Made by a program: the position numbers and the translations under genes. 64,000 nucleotides of DNA from Kushneria indalinina DSM 14324 (GTDB taxonomy: Bacteria; Pseudomonadota; Gammaproteobacteria; Pseudomonadales; Halomonadaceae), in NCBI RefSeq assembly GCF_003385845.1, contig NZ_QRDJ01000006.1, positions 248,001 through 312,000 on the forward strand, read 5' to 3'. Shown one piece after another: positions 17,975 through 27,863 of this stretch (positions are counted from its first letter, which is position 1; the number at the start of each line of letters is the position of its first letter). The notes below the pieces were generated by a model, which had not been told where the DNA came from, ran no database searches, and saw only the letters and a list, made by a program, of their open reading frames with translations.

Positions 17975-18166
17975 TCACATTGCCGCCTGGGGTTGAGCGC
18001 CGTCCTGGTGAGTAATGCTGGTCCCGGCCTGGGTCTGGGGCTGACCCTGTGTCAAAGCGGTCTGACCCTCGCTGGTATTGGATGGTGAGGGCGCGCCGGC
18101 GAAAACCGTGCCGTAGATCAGCAGAGTGGCGGCCGCTATCGCCAGGCATTTGTCAGTCAACATCAT
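17975..18166 (-). CDS. Small exported hypothetical protein
   Basis: A 63-residue reading frame starting MMLTDKCLAIAAATLL: a short charged N-region, a hydrophobic core and a probable signal-peptidase site after VFAGA. The mature part is short and rich in Gln, Ser and Thr with no recognisable domain. A GGGAG ribosome site lies 10 bases before the start, supporting translation. It sits in a 670-base gap between the yejK-like start and the SYLF lipoprotein gene. No function is assigned; it could be a small periplasmic stress protein. Confidence 0.45.
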   Translation of the reverse strand: MMLTDKCLAIAAATLLIYGTVFAGAPSPSNTSEGQTALTQGQPQTQAGTSITHQDGAQPQAAM

Positions 18167-18400
18167 GGTGGTGAAACTCCCGATCCCGAATCATGTCGTC
18201 AGCCCTGATCAACTTGAAGCGATATCGTGACTGTTTAATGACAATGGTGGTCGGGAGAGGAAGGCGTCTTTATATGGGCATTTTTCAGATATGCCGGTCG
18301 AAACCGCGTTTCTGGTCTATACCTCCACAGAGCGTTACCCTTTTTAATCCCACCGTAAGATTTCGAAACGGTGCATTTTGTATGGCAAGGAGGCCTTTAT

Positions 18401-18991
18401 ATGTCACGTTTTTCCCGCTTTACCCGCGCCGGTGCCCTGGCGCTTGCCGCTGTGCTGGGGGCCACCACGCTGTCCGCCTGTACCACGACCAGCCCTTCCG
18501 ATCGCCAGAGCCAGATGGCCAAGCGCGCCGAACTTGATCAAAGCGTGCAGGAGACGCTTGATCGGTTGTATCGCACGGCGCCTCAGGCCCGCAATCTGGT
18601 GCAAAAATCGGAAGGGGTGCTGGTATTCCCGGGCGTGCTCGGCGCCAGCTTCGTGTTCGGGGCCAGCCACGGCGATGGTCAGCTCTTGATCGATGGGGCG
18701 GAAGCCGGCTACTACACCACCACCAGCGGTTCGATCGGGTTTCAGGCCGGCGCTCAGTCGCAGGCCGTGGTCTATCTGCTGATGACCGAGCGGGCGCTTA
18801 ATCGTGTACGCAGTGATAACGGCTGGTCGGTGGGGGCCAATGCCGGAGTCGCCGTGGCCGATATCGGTGCCAACGGTCAGATCACCAACAATACCGCCAA
18901 TCAGGAAGTCGTCGCCTTTGTCATGAACAATCAGGGCATCCAGGGTGGGGTGTCGCTGGAAGGGGCGAAAATTTCCAAGGTGGGTCGCTAA
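18401..18991 (+). CDS. Lipid-binding SYLF/YSC84-domain lipoprotein
   Basis: A 196-residue lipoprotein. The signal peptide ends in LSAC with Cys27 as the lipidation site. The rest is a SYLF domain: LDRLYRTAPQARNLVQKSEGVLVFPGVLGASFVFGASHG (given in parts), a glycine-rich middle, then SVGANAGVAVADIGANGQ and FVMNNQGIQGGVSLEGAKI. Bacterial SYLF lipoproteins of this size are periplasmic or outer-membrane; the domain binds lipids in eukaryotic members, and the bacterial role is unclear. Start choice is firm: an AAGGAGG ribosome site lies 7 bases upstream. Followed by a strong terminator. Confidence 0.9.
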   Translation: MSRFSRFTRAGALALAAVLGATTLSACTTTSPSDRQSQMAKRAELDQSVQETLDRLYRTAPQARNLVQKSEGVLVFPGVLGASFVFGASHGDGQLLIDGAEAGYYTTTSGSIGFQAGAQSQAVVYLLMTERALNRVRSDNGWSVGANAGVAVADIGANGQITNNTANQEVVAFVMNNQGIQGGVSLEGAKISKVGR

Positions 18992-19029
18992 CCTCAGGTA
19001 TCGAGGGTGCTGCTCGCCTTTTGAAAATG

Positions 19030-19057
19030 AAAAACCCACCGGCTGGTGGGTTTTTTT
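19030..19057. terminator. Terminator between SYLF lipoprotein and yebC (usable in both directions)
   Basis: A 10-bp stem AAAACCCACC / GGTGGGTTTT with GGCT loop and a T7 run on the plus side; the A run on the left gives a T run for the convergent yebC transcript. Confidence 0.9.
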
Positions 19058-19073
19058 GATGCATGCGCGGGCG

Positions 19074-19802
19074 TCAGGCGTTCTCGGGCAGCTCGGCGTT
19101 GTGGAAGACGTTCTGTACGTCGTCCAGATCATTGAGCATGCCCAGAAATTTCTCGAGCTGTGCAACATCCTCGCCTTCGACCGGGGTCGCGGTCTGCGGG
19201 ACGAACTGGATTTCATCCGTTTCAAAATCCATGTCACCGAAGGCGTCCAGCAAGGCCTGCTTGGCTTTGGCATATTCGGTGTGCGGGGCAAAGACCGTGA
19301 GTCTGCCGTTTTCGTTTTCGATGTCGCTGACATCAACATCGGCTTCCATCAGCGCCTCGAGCACGGCATCGTCATCCTCGCCCTTGAAGGCAAGAATGGC
19401 GCTGTGATCGAACATGTGGCTGACGCTGCCTGGCGTGCCGATCTTTGATTTCGTCTTGGTAAAGACGCCGCGCACATCGCCGAAGGTGCGGTTGGGGTTG
19501 TCGGTCAGACACTCCACGATCACCATGCAGTTGCCGGGGCCAAAGCCTTCATAGCGTGCCGGCGAGAAGTCCTCACCGCCTGCGCCATTGGCCTTGTCGA
19601 GCGCCTTGTCGATGACGTGTGAGGGCACCTGATCCTTCTTGGCCCGCTCGATCAGACCGCGCAGCGTCAGGTTACCCGACGGATCGGTACCACCTGACTT
19701 GGCGCAGACATAAATTTCACGCCCGTACTTGCTGTAGACCTTGGTCTTGGCGTCGGCCGTTTTGGCCATGGATTCCTTGCGGTTCTGGAAAGCCCTGCCC
19801 AT
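19074..19802 (-). CDS. yebC: YebC/PmpR family transcription/translation regulator
   Basis: A 242-residue cytoplasmic protein. It begins [30 protein letters not shown], the near-invariant YebC N-terminus (cited in part), followed by the GGTDPSGN-x-x-LR-x-x-I-x-x-A-K block, the [20 protein letters not shown] segment and the acidic C-terminus. An upstream extension of the frame is rejected because the family starts at this M-G-R. YebC proteins regulate gene expression, and recent work on the family ties them to translation of proline-rich stretches. It stands alone, divergent from dbpA. Confidence 0.95.
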   Translation of the reverse strand: MGRAFQNRKESMAKTADAKTKVYSKYGREIYVCAKSGGTDPSGNLTLRGLIERAKKDQVPSHVIDKALDKANGAGGEDFSPARYEGFGPGNCMVIVECLTDNPNRTFGDVRGVFTKTKSKIGTPGSVSHMFDHSAILAFKGEDDDAVLEALMEADVDVSDIENENGRLTVFAPHTEYAKAKQALLDAFGDMDFETDEIQFVPQTATPVEGEDVAQLEKFLGMLNDLDDVQNVFHNAELPENA

Positions 19803-20012
19803 ATCGAATTCCGTTCCTTGATTACCATTATGCGGCGATTTTACGTTAACCCCGCCGGGAGCGAACAGCGTTATTTGAAGCGACCCGCGTCGGGGCAGGA
19901 AAGCACCCGACCCGCGGATATTGAGCATCGGCTCTGTTATGCTGCGCGCCCTGCACATATTGCCTTGCATGACGGCAGTCCCTTCTCTAACAGCCTACAA
20001 GGATTTGTCCTC

Positions 20013-21419
<1,407 letters not shown>

Positions 21420-21518
21420 TCATCGATATCAGGTACGAATCATGTACGTTGCGTGCCGATATGGTCATCATGATTGTTGTGCCAGACTCGTCATGACAGG
21501 AGCGGACAAAGAGGTCGC

Positions 21519-22391
21519 ATGAAAATTCCCAAACGATTACAGCCACTGGTAGATGATGGGCTGATCGATGACATCGTGTTTCAGCTTCAAAGTGGCAAGG
21601 AAGCTCAGGTCTACGTGGTGCGCTGTGGCAGTGAGCTGCGCTGTGCCAAGATTTTCAAGGAGGCCAGCAAGCGCAGTTTCAAGCAGGCCGTTCAGTATCA
21701 GGAAGGACGCCAGGTCCGTAACAGCCGCCGGGCAAGGGCCATGTCCAAGAAAACGCGCTATGGTCAGCGCGAGCAGGAGTCCGCCTGGCTCAATGCCGAG
21801 GTCGAGGCGCTGTACCGGCTCTCGGACGCCGGCGTGCGCGTGCCCGAGCCGCATGGCTTCGTCGATGGCGTGCTGCTCATGGAGATGATCGTTGATGACG
21901 AGGGCGACCCCGCGCCGCGTCTTGATGACATCAAGCTCAGTGAAGCGCAGGCGATCGAGTACCATCACCGCATCGTGGTCGATGTGGCGCGCATGCTGTG
22001 TGCCGGGCTGGTGCATGGCGATCTGTCGGAATTCAACGTGCTGGTCGGCCGTGAAGGGCCGGTCATCATCGATCTGCCGCAGGCCGTTGACGCCGCCGGC
22101 AACAACAATGCGCCGCGCATGCTGCTGCGGGACGTGGACAACATGCGCCGCAGTTTTGGCCGCTATGCGCCATCGCTTTTGAACACCGACTACGGGCTCG
22201 AGATATGGTCACTCTATGAGGCCGGCGAACTTCATCCCGACTACCCGCTGACCGGCACCTTCGATCGTGACAGTGCCAGCGTGGATGTCAGTGACCTGCT
22301 GGAGGTCATCGAGGACGTGCGCGAAGAAGAGGAAGATCGCCGGCGTCGCGAGCAGGAGCAGGAAGAAGAGGACCGGGACCTCAGTCAATAA
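21519..22391 (+). CDS. RIO1-like serine protein kinase
   Basis: A 290-residue RIO-family atypical kinase as found in Pseudomonas-type bacteria. The catalytic loop is GLVHGDLSEFNVL with Asp168 and Asn173; the metal-binding Asp185 lies in VIIDLPQAV, the RIO form of DFG. Lys44 in CAKIF is the likely ATP lysine. The N-terminus KRLQPLVDDGLIDDIVFQLQSGKEAQVYVV matches the RIO N-lobe (cited in pieces). The C-terminus is a Glu/Arg-rich helix. Bacterial RIO proteins have no settled substrate. It lies 99 bases after dbpA and converges with the EAL gene, with an 11-base tail overlap. Confidence 0.87.
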   Translation: MKIPKRLQPLVDDGLIDDIVFQLQSGKEAQVYVVRCGSELRCAKIFKEASKRSFKQAVQYQEGRQVRNSRRARAMSKKTRYGQREQESAWLNAEVEALYRLSDAGVRVPEPHGFVDGVLLMEMIVDDEGDPAPRLDDIKLSEAQAIEYHHRIVVDVARMLCAGLVHGDLSEFNVLVGREGPVIIDLPQAVDAAGNNNAPRMLLRDVDNMRRSFGRYAPSLLNTDYGLEIWSLYEAGELHPDYPLTGTFDRDSASVDVSDLLEVIEDVREEEEDRRRREQEQEEEDRDLSQ

Positions 22392-24300
22392 GCGGCTGAT
22401 GCGACGGTGGCGGCATTGCACTCGAGTGGAGCAGTGCCGTCATGGCCTCCTCGCCGAGCGGGCGGCTGAAGTGATATCCCTGCAGGCAGTGCGCGCCGAG
22501 TTCGCACATGATGCGTGCGACCTCGGCCGACTCGATCCCTTCTGCGGTGACATCCAGACCGCAGGCCTGGGCAATCTGAATGATGGCCCGCACGATCGTG
22601 ATGTCCCGCTCGGCGTGCTCTTCGGCCAGCTTGAGCACAAAGCTCTTGTCGATCTTGAGGATATCCAGCGGCATCCACTGCAGATAGCTCAGCGCACTGT
22701 ACCCGGTGCCGAAGTCATCAAGCGCCAGTCTGACCCCGAGCTGGCGCAGACGGGCCAGACGGTTGAGCACCGCCTTCTCGGCGCTGATGTAAAGGCTCTC
22801 CGTAATTTCCAGGATCAGACAGCTTGCCGGCAGGCCACTTGTCTTCAGCGCGTCGATGACGTGGTTGACGAAGGCTTCTTCACGCAGCTGTATCGGTGAG
22901 ACGTTGACCGAGATGTTCTGGAAAGCCTCCTGTTCATGACGCCATCGTGCAGCCGTGTGGATGACGTCATGCAGCATTTGCCGCCCCACCTCGCGTATGA
23001 GTCCCTGCTCCTCCAGAAGGGGAATGAATTCGGCAGGGCCGGGCGCATCGGGGGCCTGCCAGCGCAGCAGCGCTTCAGCGCCCACAATCCGGTAGTCGCG
23101 CGAGACGATGGGCTGAAAGAACGCCACAAATTCCTGACGGGTGACGGCCTGGCGCACGCGCATGGCCAGCTGCTTGCGCCGCTCGAGCTGCTCGGCAATC
23201 TCGGCATCAAAGCGGCGCAGGCTGGTACTGCCATGCTCGCGGGCATGGCTCAGGGCAGTATCGGCTGCGTAAAACAGGGCGTGACCGTCGCTGGCATCCT
23301 CGGGATAGAGGGCAAGGCCGGCACTGAAGGCCGGATCGATACGGTAATGATCCAGCATCAAGGGTTTGGTCAGATCGGCCAGCAGATCCCGGACGATGGT
23401 GCCGGCATGGGCGGTGTCGATCAGGGGCAGCAGCAGGACGAATTCATCGCTGCCCAGACGGGCCACGCTGCGACTCAAGGGTTCATTTTCGAGCCGACGC
23501 GCGATCTCGAACAGGTAACGGTCAGCGATTTCATGACCGTAGTCTTCATTGATTTCGCCAAATCCGGCCAGATCGATATACAAAAGCGCCATCGGTCGCG
23601 TATCGATGGTGATGGTTTCAAGATCCCGAAAGAAGGCGGCTCGATTCAGGGCGCCGGTCAGGACATCACGCCAGGCCATGCGCTCGATCGCCTGCCGGTC
23701 GCGCTCGCTCTTGTAGATATGAGCCAGCTCGCGCACCAGCGCCAGCACCATCTCCTGGCTGAAGGTGGTGTCTTCATCGTCCCGATAGGAGAACAGCTCC
23801 AGCGCGCCCATGCACTGTTCACCGATGCCGATACCGCAGAGAAGACGCCGATGCATGTTCTCCGGCCAGCGCTTCTCGTGAGTGATGCGCTCATCCATGA
23901 GGATGTCGAGCGGGCTGGCCTGTTCAAGCCACACCCGTGCCGAGGCCGTCAGGCTGACTCCGGGGCGGGTTAGCGGGTTTTCGCCCTCACACAGGGCAGA
24001 GACACGCACCGGCGGGGTAATGTTGTCAAAGGGCTTGTAGACGACCCGACAGTAGCGCCAGGCGGTATGTTTCAACAGTGCCTTGAGGGCCTCTTTGGTG
24101 GCCTGACGAAGACGCATGCCACCGTGGGCATGGGTGGCAACCTGTGAGATGGCCTGAAGCTTTAACTGCTCGCGATAAAGTCGACGCGTGCTGGTCTCGG
24201 CAACCTGCTCTGCATCACGGCGGGCCTGACGCTCACGCGCCAGCTGCCGTTGCAGGCGTTCGATGGTGTCGGAGAGGCTTTCCGGTGGTGGTTTTTTCAT
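22381..24300 (-). CDS. H-NOX-associated GGDEF/EAL protein (c-di-GMP phosphodiesterase, probable inactive cyclase)
   Basis: A 639-residue cytoplasmic protein without membrane segments. Order: coiled coil (about 10-50), a GAF-like sensory region (50-200), GGDEF (205-370), EAL (380-630). The GGDEF site reads GSDEF (283-287), and the upstream D-x-D-x-F-K motif is altered (IDLAGFGEIN), so cyclase activity is doubtful. The EAL domain keeps E409-A-L, N466, E498, D528-D529 in LALDDFGTGYS, K552, E588 and Q607, so c-di-GMP hydrolysis is expected. Its ATG overlaps the H-NOX stop (ATGA), the arrangement of known H-NOX-associated c-di-GMP enzymes. Confidence 0.92.
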   Translation of the reverse strand: MKKPPPESLSDTIERLQRQLARERQARRDAEQVAETSTRRLYREQLKLQAISQVATHAHGGMRLRQATKEALKALLKHTAWRYCRVVYKPFDNITPPVRVSALCEGENPLTRPGVSLTASARVWLEQASPLDILMDERITHEKRWPENMHRRLLCGIGIGEQCMGALELFSYRDDEDTTFSQEMVLALVRELAHIYKSERDRQAIERMAWRDVLTGALNRAAFFRDLETITIDTRPMALLYIDLAGFGEINEDYGHEIADRYLFEIARRLENEPLSRSVARLGSDEFVLLLPLIDTAHAGTIVRDLLADLTKPLMLDHYRIDPAFSAGLALYPEDASDGHALFYAADTALSHAREHGSTSLRRFDAEIAEQLERRKQLAMRVRQAVTRQEFVAFFQPIVSRDYRIVGAEALLRWQAPDAPGPAEFIPLLEEQGLIREVGRQMLHDVIHTAARWRHEQEAFQNISVNVSPIQLREEAFVNHVIDALKTSGLPASCLILEITESLYISAEKAVLNRLARLRQLGVRLALDDFGTGYSALSYLQWMPLDILKIDKSFVLKLAEEHAERDITIVRAIIQIAQACGLDVTAEGIESAEVARIMCELGAHCLQGYHFSRPLGEEAMTALLHSSAMPPPSHQPLID

Positions 24301-24833
24301 CGGATCGTAATGCGAAAAAGGCAGTGCTCATCACCGCGGTGGCGACACTGGATATGGTCGATCTCAACGCTTTCGTTGAAATAATCACTACAGCCCTGCA
24401 TGAGCCCGTGGGCAAGGCTGCAGATGCCGCGCGCCGAACGATATTCCATCACCATGCTGTTGGTGGATACCTCATGATAATGAAAGACCGGTACAACGGC
24501 ATCGGGGTGATACCTGACCACCTCCGGATGGATGACATTGTTGAGTGCCTTGAGCGTGGAAAATGTCGTGTTAAAGCGCTCAAGCATGCCCGGATAAAAA
24601 CTGCCAAGACGCGGCAGCATCTCTCGCCCCATCCAGTGAAGACATTGCTGAGGCGTCATGCCCAGGTGGTGACTGGCCGCACCCACCAGAGCAAACATAT
24701 CCTGATCGTCGTAGTTGCCAAGCGATGAATAGGCGCCGCTGACCCGGGCATTTTCGAGCAACGCCTCCCAGGTCTGTTCGTTAAAGCGACTGACCACGAT
24801 ATCGTTAAACATGTTGAAAATAATGCCCTTCAT
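24297..24833 (-). CDS. H-NOX (heme-NO/oxygen-binding) sensor protein
   Basis: A 178-residue soluble heme sensor. It starts MKGIIFN, the H-NOX hallmark. His102 in NVIHPEV is the proximal heme ligand at exactly the usual position, and Y131-x-S133-x-R135 (YRSAR) is the propionate-binding signature. The C-terminus CRHRGDEHCLFRI is also typical. In facultative anaerobes and other proteobacteria such proteins bind NO and control a partner kinase or c-di-GMP enzyme. The start is supported by AAGGGAG 8 bases upstream and by ATGA overlap with the preceding gene's stop. It overlaps the GGDEF/EAL gene downstream, so this is its likely partner. Confidence 0.93.
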   Translation of the reverse strand: MKGIIFNMFNDIVVSRFNEQTWEALLENARVSGAYSSLGNYDDQDMFALVGAASHHLGMTPQQCLHWMGREMLPRLGSFYPGMLERFNTTFSTLKALNNVIHPEVVRYHPDAVVPVFHYHEVSTNSMVMEYRSARGICSLAHGLMQGCSDYFNESVEIDHIQCRHRGDEHCLFRITIR

Positions 24834-25489
24834 GCCCTGACTCCCTTCGTGGTCATCCATGCCTGATCATATGCTGGCTGCCTCACCATATCGGCCAAAC
24901 GATGACGGGCTGAAGCCTGATCGGTGTCGCCGCGAGAGCAGGCCCTTGCCATGTCCAGATGCTCTTCAAGGCCCGGCAGTGCTTCATCGGCGAACTCCTT
25001 GAGCTCGGCATCATCAAGCATCTCGGAGGCGCGCTTGGAAAAGGCAACGGCTTCTTCATGCGCTTCTACCTGAAGGTCGGCAAAGCTTGCATCAAACGAG
25101 CTGCCATCCTGAACCATCAGCCTGGGAGCACCGGTCAGCGCGGTCATGTTGGCCGTGGAGGAGAGATCGAGATCCTTGTTCTGGGCAATGGACTTCAGCT
25201 TGTCCTGAACCTCGGTATGATCCTTTTGAAGACGCTCGGCCAGCTGGCGGGTGTCAGGCGAGATGTCGTCCTTGTCGAGTGCCATTTCGGCCGCATTAAG
25301 CTCACCGCTATTGATGGCAGAGGCGCCGTCGGCAAAATTCTCTGGCGTCATCTCTTCCTGATTCTGCTCCTCGACATGGTCCTGCTGTTCCATGTTCTGA
25401 TTCTGCTCGTCTGCCTGGGCGAGCGGTACGGTGGCACCAAAAACCAGGGCCAGCGTGCCGGCAAACAGGGCGTTGCGTTGATTGAACAT
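24830..25489 (-). CDS. DUF4142 family exported protein, first gene of the H-NOX operon
   Basis: A 219-residue exported protein. A signal peptide (MFNQRNALFAGTLALVFGATVPLAQA) is followed by a Gln/Glu/Asn-rich linker to about residue 55 and then a helical DUF4142 domain with the family's ferritin-like helix pattern, including DHTEVQDKL, EAHEEAVAF and LPGLEEHLDMA. DUF4142 proteins are periplasmic and of unproven function. The stop overlaps the H-NOX start by ATGA. An AAGGA ribosome site is 6 bases upstream of the chosen ATG. Its placement ahead of a cytoplasmic NO sensor suggests a co-regulated stress or redox role; this is inference. Confidence 0.8.
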   Translation of the reverse strand: MFNQRNALFAGTLALVFGATVPLAQADEQNQNMEQQDHVEEQNQEEMTPENFADGASAINSGELNAAEMALDKDDISPDTRQLAERLQKDHTEVQDKLKSIAQNKDLDLSSTANMTALTGAPRLMVQDGSSFDASFADLQVEAHEEAVAFSKRASEMLDDAELKEFADEALPGLEEHLDMARACSRGDTDQASARHRLADMVRQPAYDQAWMTTKGVRA

Positions 25490-25501
25490 GTCAGTGTCCT
25501 T

Positions 25502-25515
25502 GACGTTGTAACGTC
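25502..25515. promoter_or_regulatory. Palindrome in the leader of the DUF4142-H-NOX operon
   Basis: GACGTT-GT-AACGTC is a perfect 6+2+6 inverted repeat immediately upstream of the ribosome site of the first gene. The 5' flank on the minus strand is very AT-rich, with a TATAAC hexamer about 35 bases before the dyad, so the dyad would lie in the early transcript or just after the start point. Candidate operator; regulator unknown. Confidence 0.45.
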
Positions 25516-25746
25516 CCATGCCCGTAATAATCAAAACAGGTGATGTGTTATATTCCTGTAATTAAACATTAAAATTATCTAATATTATTGGTGCTGTCTT
25601 TCTGACGGGTCATTTTTCAATGAAGTGCGTGAAGATGGCACGGGCAATGGTTTGAGAAAGCCGGGCAGGGGTGGCTTTATCCAGGATCACGCATATAGTG
25701 GAAGACCGAGCACTCCTGTTGACACGACGCCTCCTGAAAAGCCGAT

Positions 25747-26316
25747 ATGTTCCATCATTCGATCAATGAAACGTTGTCCCTGTCGCTGCTTCACCCCCAC
25801 ATGGCGCCTGAACTCTACCGACTGGTGGCAGACAACCGGGCCCATCTGAGCCCGTGGCTGGGCTGGGTGGCGCATACAGTATCGCCGGCCGACAGCGCCG
25901 GATTCATTCGTCAGTCGCTGCACGATTACGCTGACGGCAAGCGTTTGATCTGCGGCCTCCATTATCATCAGACGCGCCCTGTGCTGGTGGGGACGATAAG
26001 TTTCAACGAGATTTTGCCGGCCACCGGCCGGGCCAGTCTGGGATACTGGCTGGGAGAGCGCTGGCAGGGGCAGGGATTGATGACGCTTGCCTGTCAGGCG
26101 ATGACGCGGCTGGCGTTCGAGCATTACGGTCTGGAGAAGGTGCAGATCTCGGCGGCGACGGGCAATACTCGAAGCCGGGCCGTGTGTGAGCGTCTGGGCG
26201 CCACGCTGGAAGGTGTGATCACGCGTGCTGAAAGCGTCAACGGGGTCGTGCATGACCATGCCGTCTATGGCCTGTTCCGTGATTCGATGGCATTACAGGT
26301 CGAGGCGGGGGAGTGA
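25747..26316 (+). CDS. GNAT N-acetyltransferase, RimJ/RimL type
   Basis: A 189-residue acetyl-CoA-dependent acetyltransferase. The pattern LVADNRAHLSPWLGWV, ASLGYWLGERWQGQGLMTLACQAM (motif A region, with R/Q-x-x-G-x-G/A acetyl-CoA loop as RWQGQGL), and NTRSRAVCERLGATLEGV places it with ribosomal-protein Ser/Ala N-acetyltransferases such as RimL. It could equally act on other alpha-amino groups or small molecules. It stands alone across an AT-rich intergenic region from the H-NOX operon. Confidence 0.85.
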   Translation: MFHHSINETLSLSLLHPHMAPELYRLVADNRAHLSPWLGWVAHTVSPADSAGFIRQSLHDYADGKRLICGLHYHQTRPVLVGTISFNEILPATGRASLGYWLGERWQGQGLMTLACQAMTRLAFEHYGLEKVQISAATGNTRSRAVCERLGATLEGVITRAESVNGVVHDHAVYGLFRDSMALQVEAGE

Positions 26317-26420
26317 TGGCAGGCGTCAGCCAAGGATAGCGGGTAGCGCCACGATGCCTTCCTTCATTAAAGTAACCTCATGACCCTTTCCCAACGCATA
26401 CCGATTCAAGAGAGCCACCA

Positions 26421-26777
26421 TTGAATACCCCTGAACTGATCCATACCCGAATGAAACGCCTGCGGCTGGTGTCGATACTGGAAGGCACGACGCTGTTGCT
26501 GCTGATCGTGGTGGCTGTACCGCTCAAGCATGTTGCGGGCATGCCGCTGGCGGTTTCCATCATGGGGCCCATCCATGGCGTTGCCTTTCTCCTCTATCTG
26601 TCCGTGGTCTTTCGAGTGGTGTCCATGGGCGGCTGGAATGGTCTGGATATCGCGCGGATGATCCTGGCGGCTTTCATTCCCTTCGGTGCCTTCATCAATG
26701 CCCCCTTCATGCGCCACAAGGAGGCGGAACTGGCGCGAATGGCCAATGAGCGCACGGCCGATCACTCAGCGCCCTGA
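26421..26777 (+). CDS. DUF3817 family membrane protein
   Basis: A 118-residue protein with about three hydrophobic segments (near residues 18-38, 42-66 and 78-96). The motif LRLVSILEGTTLLLLI and MGPIHGVAFLLYLSVVF is typical of DUF3817 proteins, which are small inner-membrane proteins of unknown function. The proposed start is TTG with AAGAGAG 7 bases before it; an ATG ten codons downstream is the alternative. Its 3' end overlaps the convergent AraC gene by 16 bases. Confidence 0.78.
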   Translation: MNTPELIHTRMKRLRLVSILEGTTLLLLIVVAVPLKHVAGMPLAVSIMGPIHGVAFLLYLSVVFRVVSMGGWNGLDIARMILAAFIPFGAFINAPFMRHKEAELARMANERTADHSAP

Positions 26778-27682
26778 CGCTCCAGGCGTTGATCCCCCAC
26801 CGGCTGGTTGCCGAAATAACGCTTGTATTCCCGACTGAACTGCGAGGCACTCTGATAGCCTACGGCGCCGGCGGCACTGCTGACGTTGTGGGTTCTGGCC
26901 GCAATCATGGCGCGCGCCTTGAGAAGGCGAATGCGTTTTTGATACTGCAGGGGCGACAGATGGGTAAAGCGCTTGAAGTGATGATGAAAGGCTGAAGCGC
27001 TCATGTTGACCTTCTCGGCCAGCGTCTCGACGGACAGTGGCTGCGCATAGTCGCGGTGCAGCGTCTCGAGCGCATGGCCGATGCGCCCATACTGGGTCTG
27101 CTGCAACAGCTGGCGCAGTGACTCTCCCTGTGGCCCCCTGAGTGCCTCGAACAACACTTCCCGGATACGCTGTCGGCCCAGTGCGCGGCACATGGTTTCA
27201 TCGTGCAGACACTCCAGCAGATGCATGACGCCATGGGCCATGGAAGAGGTCAGCGTCACGGCCGCCATGGGGTCGGGAGGCGACACATTGTCAGAGGCTG
27301 TCGGCATGACCTGGCTCAGCTCGCCGAGCATGATCATGTCGATGCTGATAAAGACCCCCAGCAGGGGGGCCTGAGGTGTGGCCTGCGTCTCGCACTCAAA
27401 GGGAACCGGCATGGCCTGTACCAGATAGTGCCCCGCGCCATAGTGGATCACACGCTCCCCCAGATATCCCACCTTCTCGCCCTGAACGATGATGATCAGC
27501 CCGGGCTCGTAGACCAGCGGCGTGCGCTGATGACTGCCGTGCAGGGCCATCAGCTGTACACCCTCAAGGGCGGTGGGAATGTAACCATCCCGATCGATCA
27601 AGGGGGTGATCAGATCGCGCATGGTTTGATGGAGAGTATCGGGTGCAGCATCGTGGGCTGCGTGGAGGGGGGCATCAGACAT
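26762..27682 (-). CDS. AraC family transcriptional regulator
   Basis: A 306-residue regulator. The N-terminal part fits the AraC_N cupin-like domain (LVYEPGLIIIVQGEKVGYLG, about residues 55-75). The C-terminal domain has two helix-turn-helix units: LSVETLAEKVNMSASAFHHHFK and SSAAGAVGYQSASQFSREYKRYFG (cited in part). Members with this N-terminal type often sit next to an oxidoreductase gene they control. It is divergent from the alcohol dehydrogenase across 239 bases, which makes that gene its likely target. Confidence 0.9.
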   Translation of the reverse strand: MSDAPLHAAHDAAPDTLHQTMRDLITPLIDRDGYIPTALEGVQLMALHGSHQRTPLVYEPGLIIIVQGEKVGYLGERVIHYGAGHYLVQAMPVPFECETQATPQAPLLGVFISIDMIMLGELSQVMPTASDNVSPPDPMAAVTLTSSMAHGVMHLLECLHDETMCRALGRQRIREVLFEALRGPQGESLRQLLQQTQYGRIGHALETLHRDYAQPLSVETLAEKVNMSASAFHHHFKRFTHLSPLQYQKRIRLLKARAMIAARTHNVSSAAGAVGYQSASQFSREYKRYFGNQPVGDQRLERQGAE

Positions 27683-27863
27683 GGGACAAAGAGCTCCTTG
27701 ATTCTTGGCAGTGCCGTCGTTTGGTGTGAGTAGTGGCAGGATTGTGCATATAAAACGTCAAAATGATACCTTGTAACGTTAATTCGCGCAGGAATAGGCA
27801 AATACAAGGCAGGACCGTGTATGGCATGACAGTGATTTCGGGATCAGACTGGGACCACTTGAA

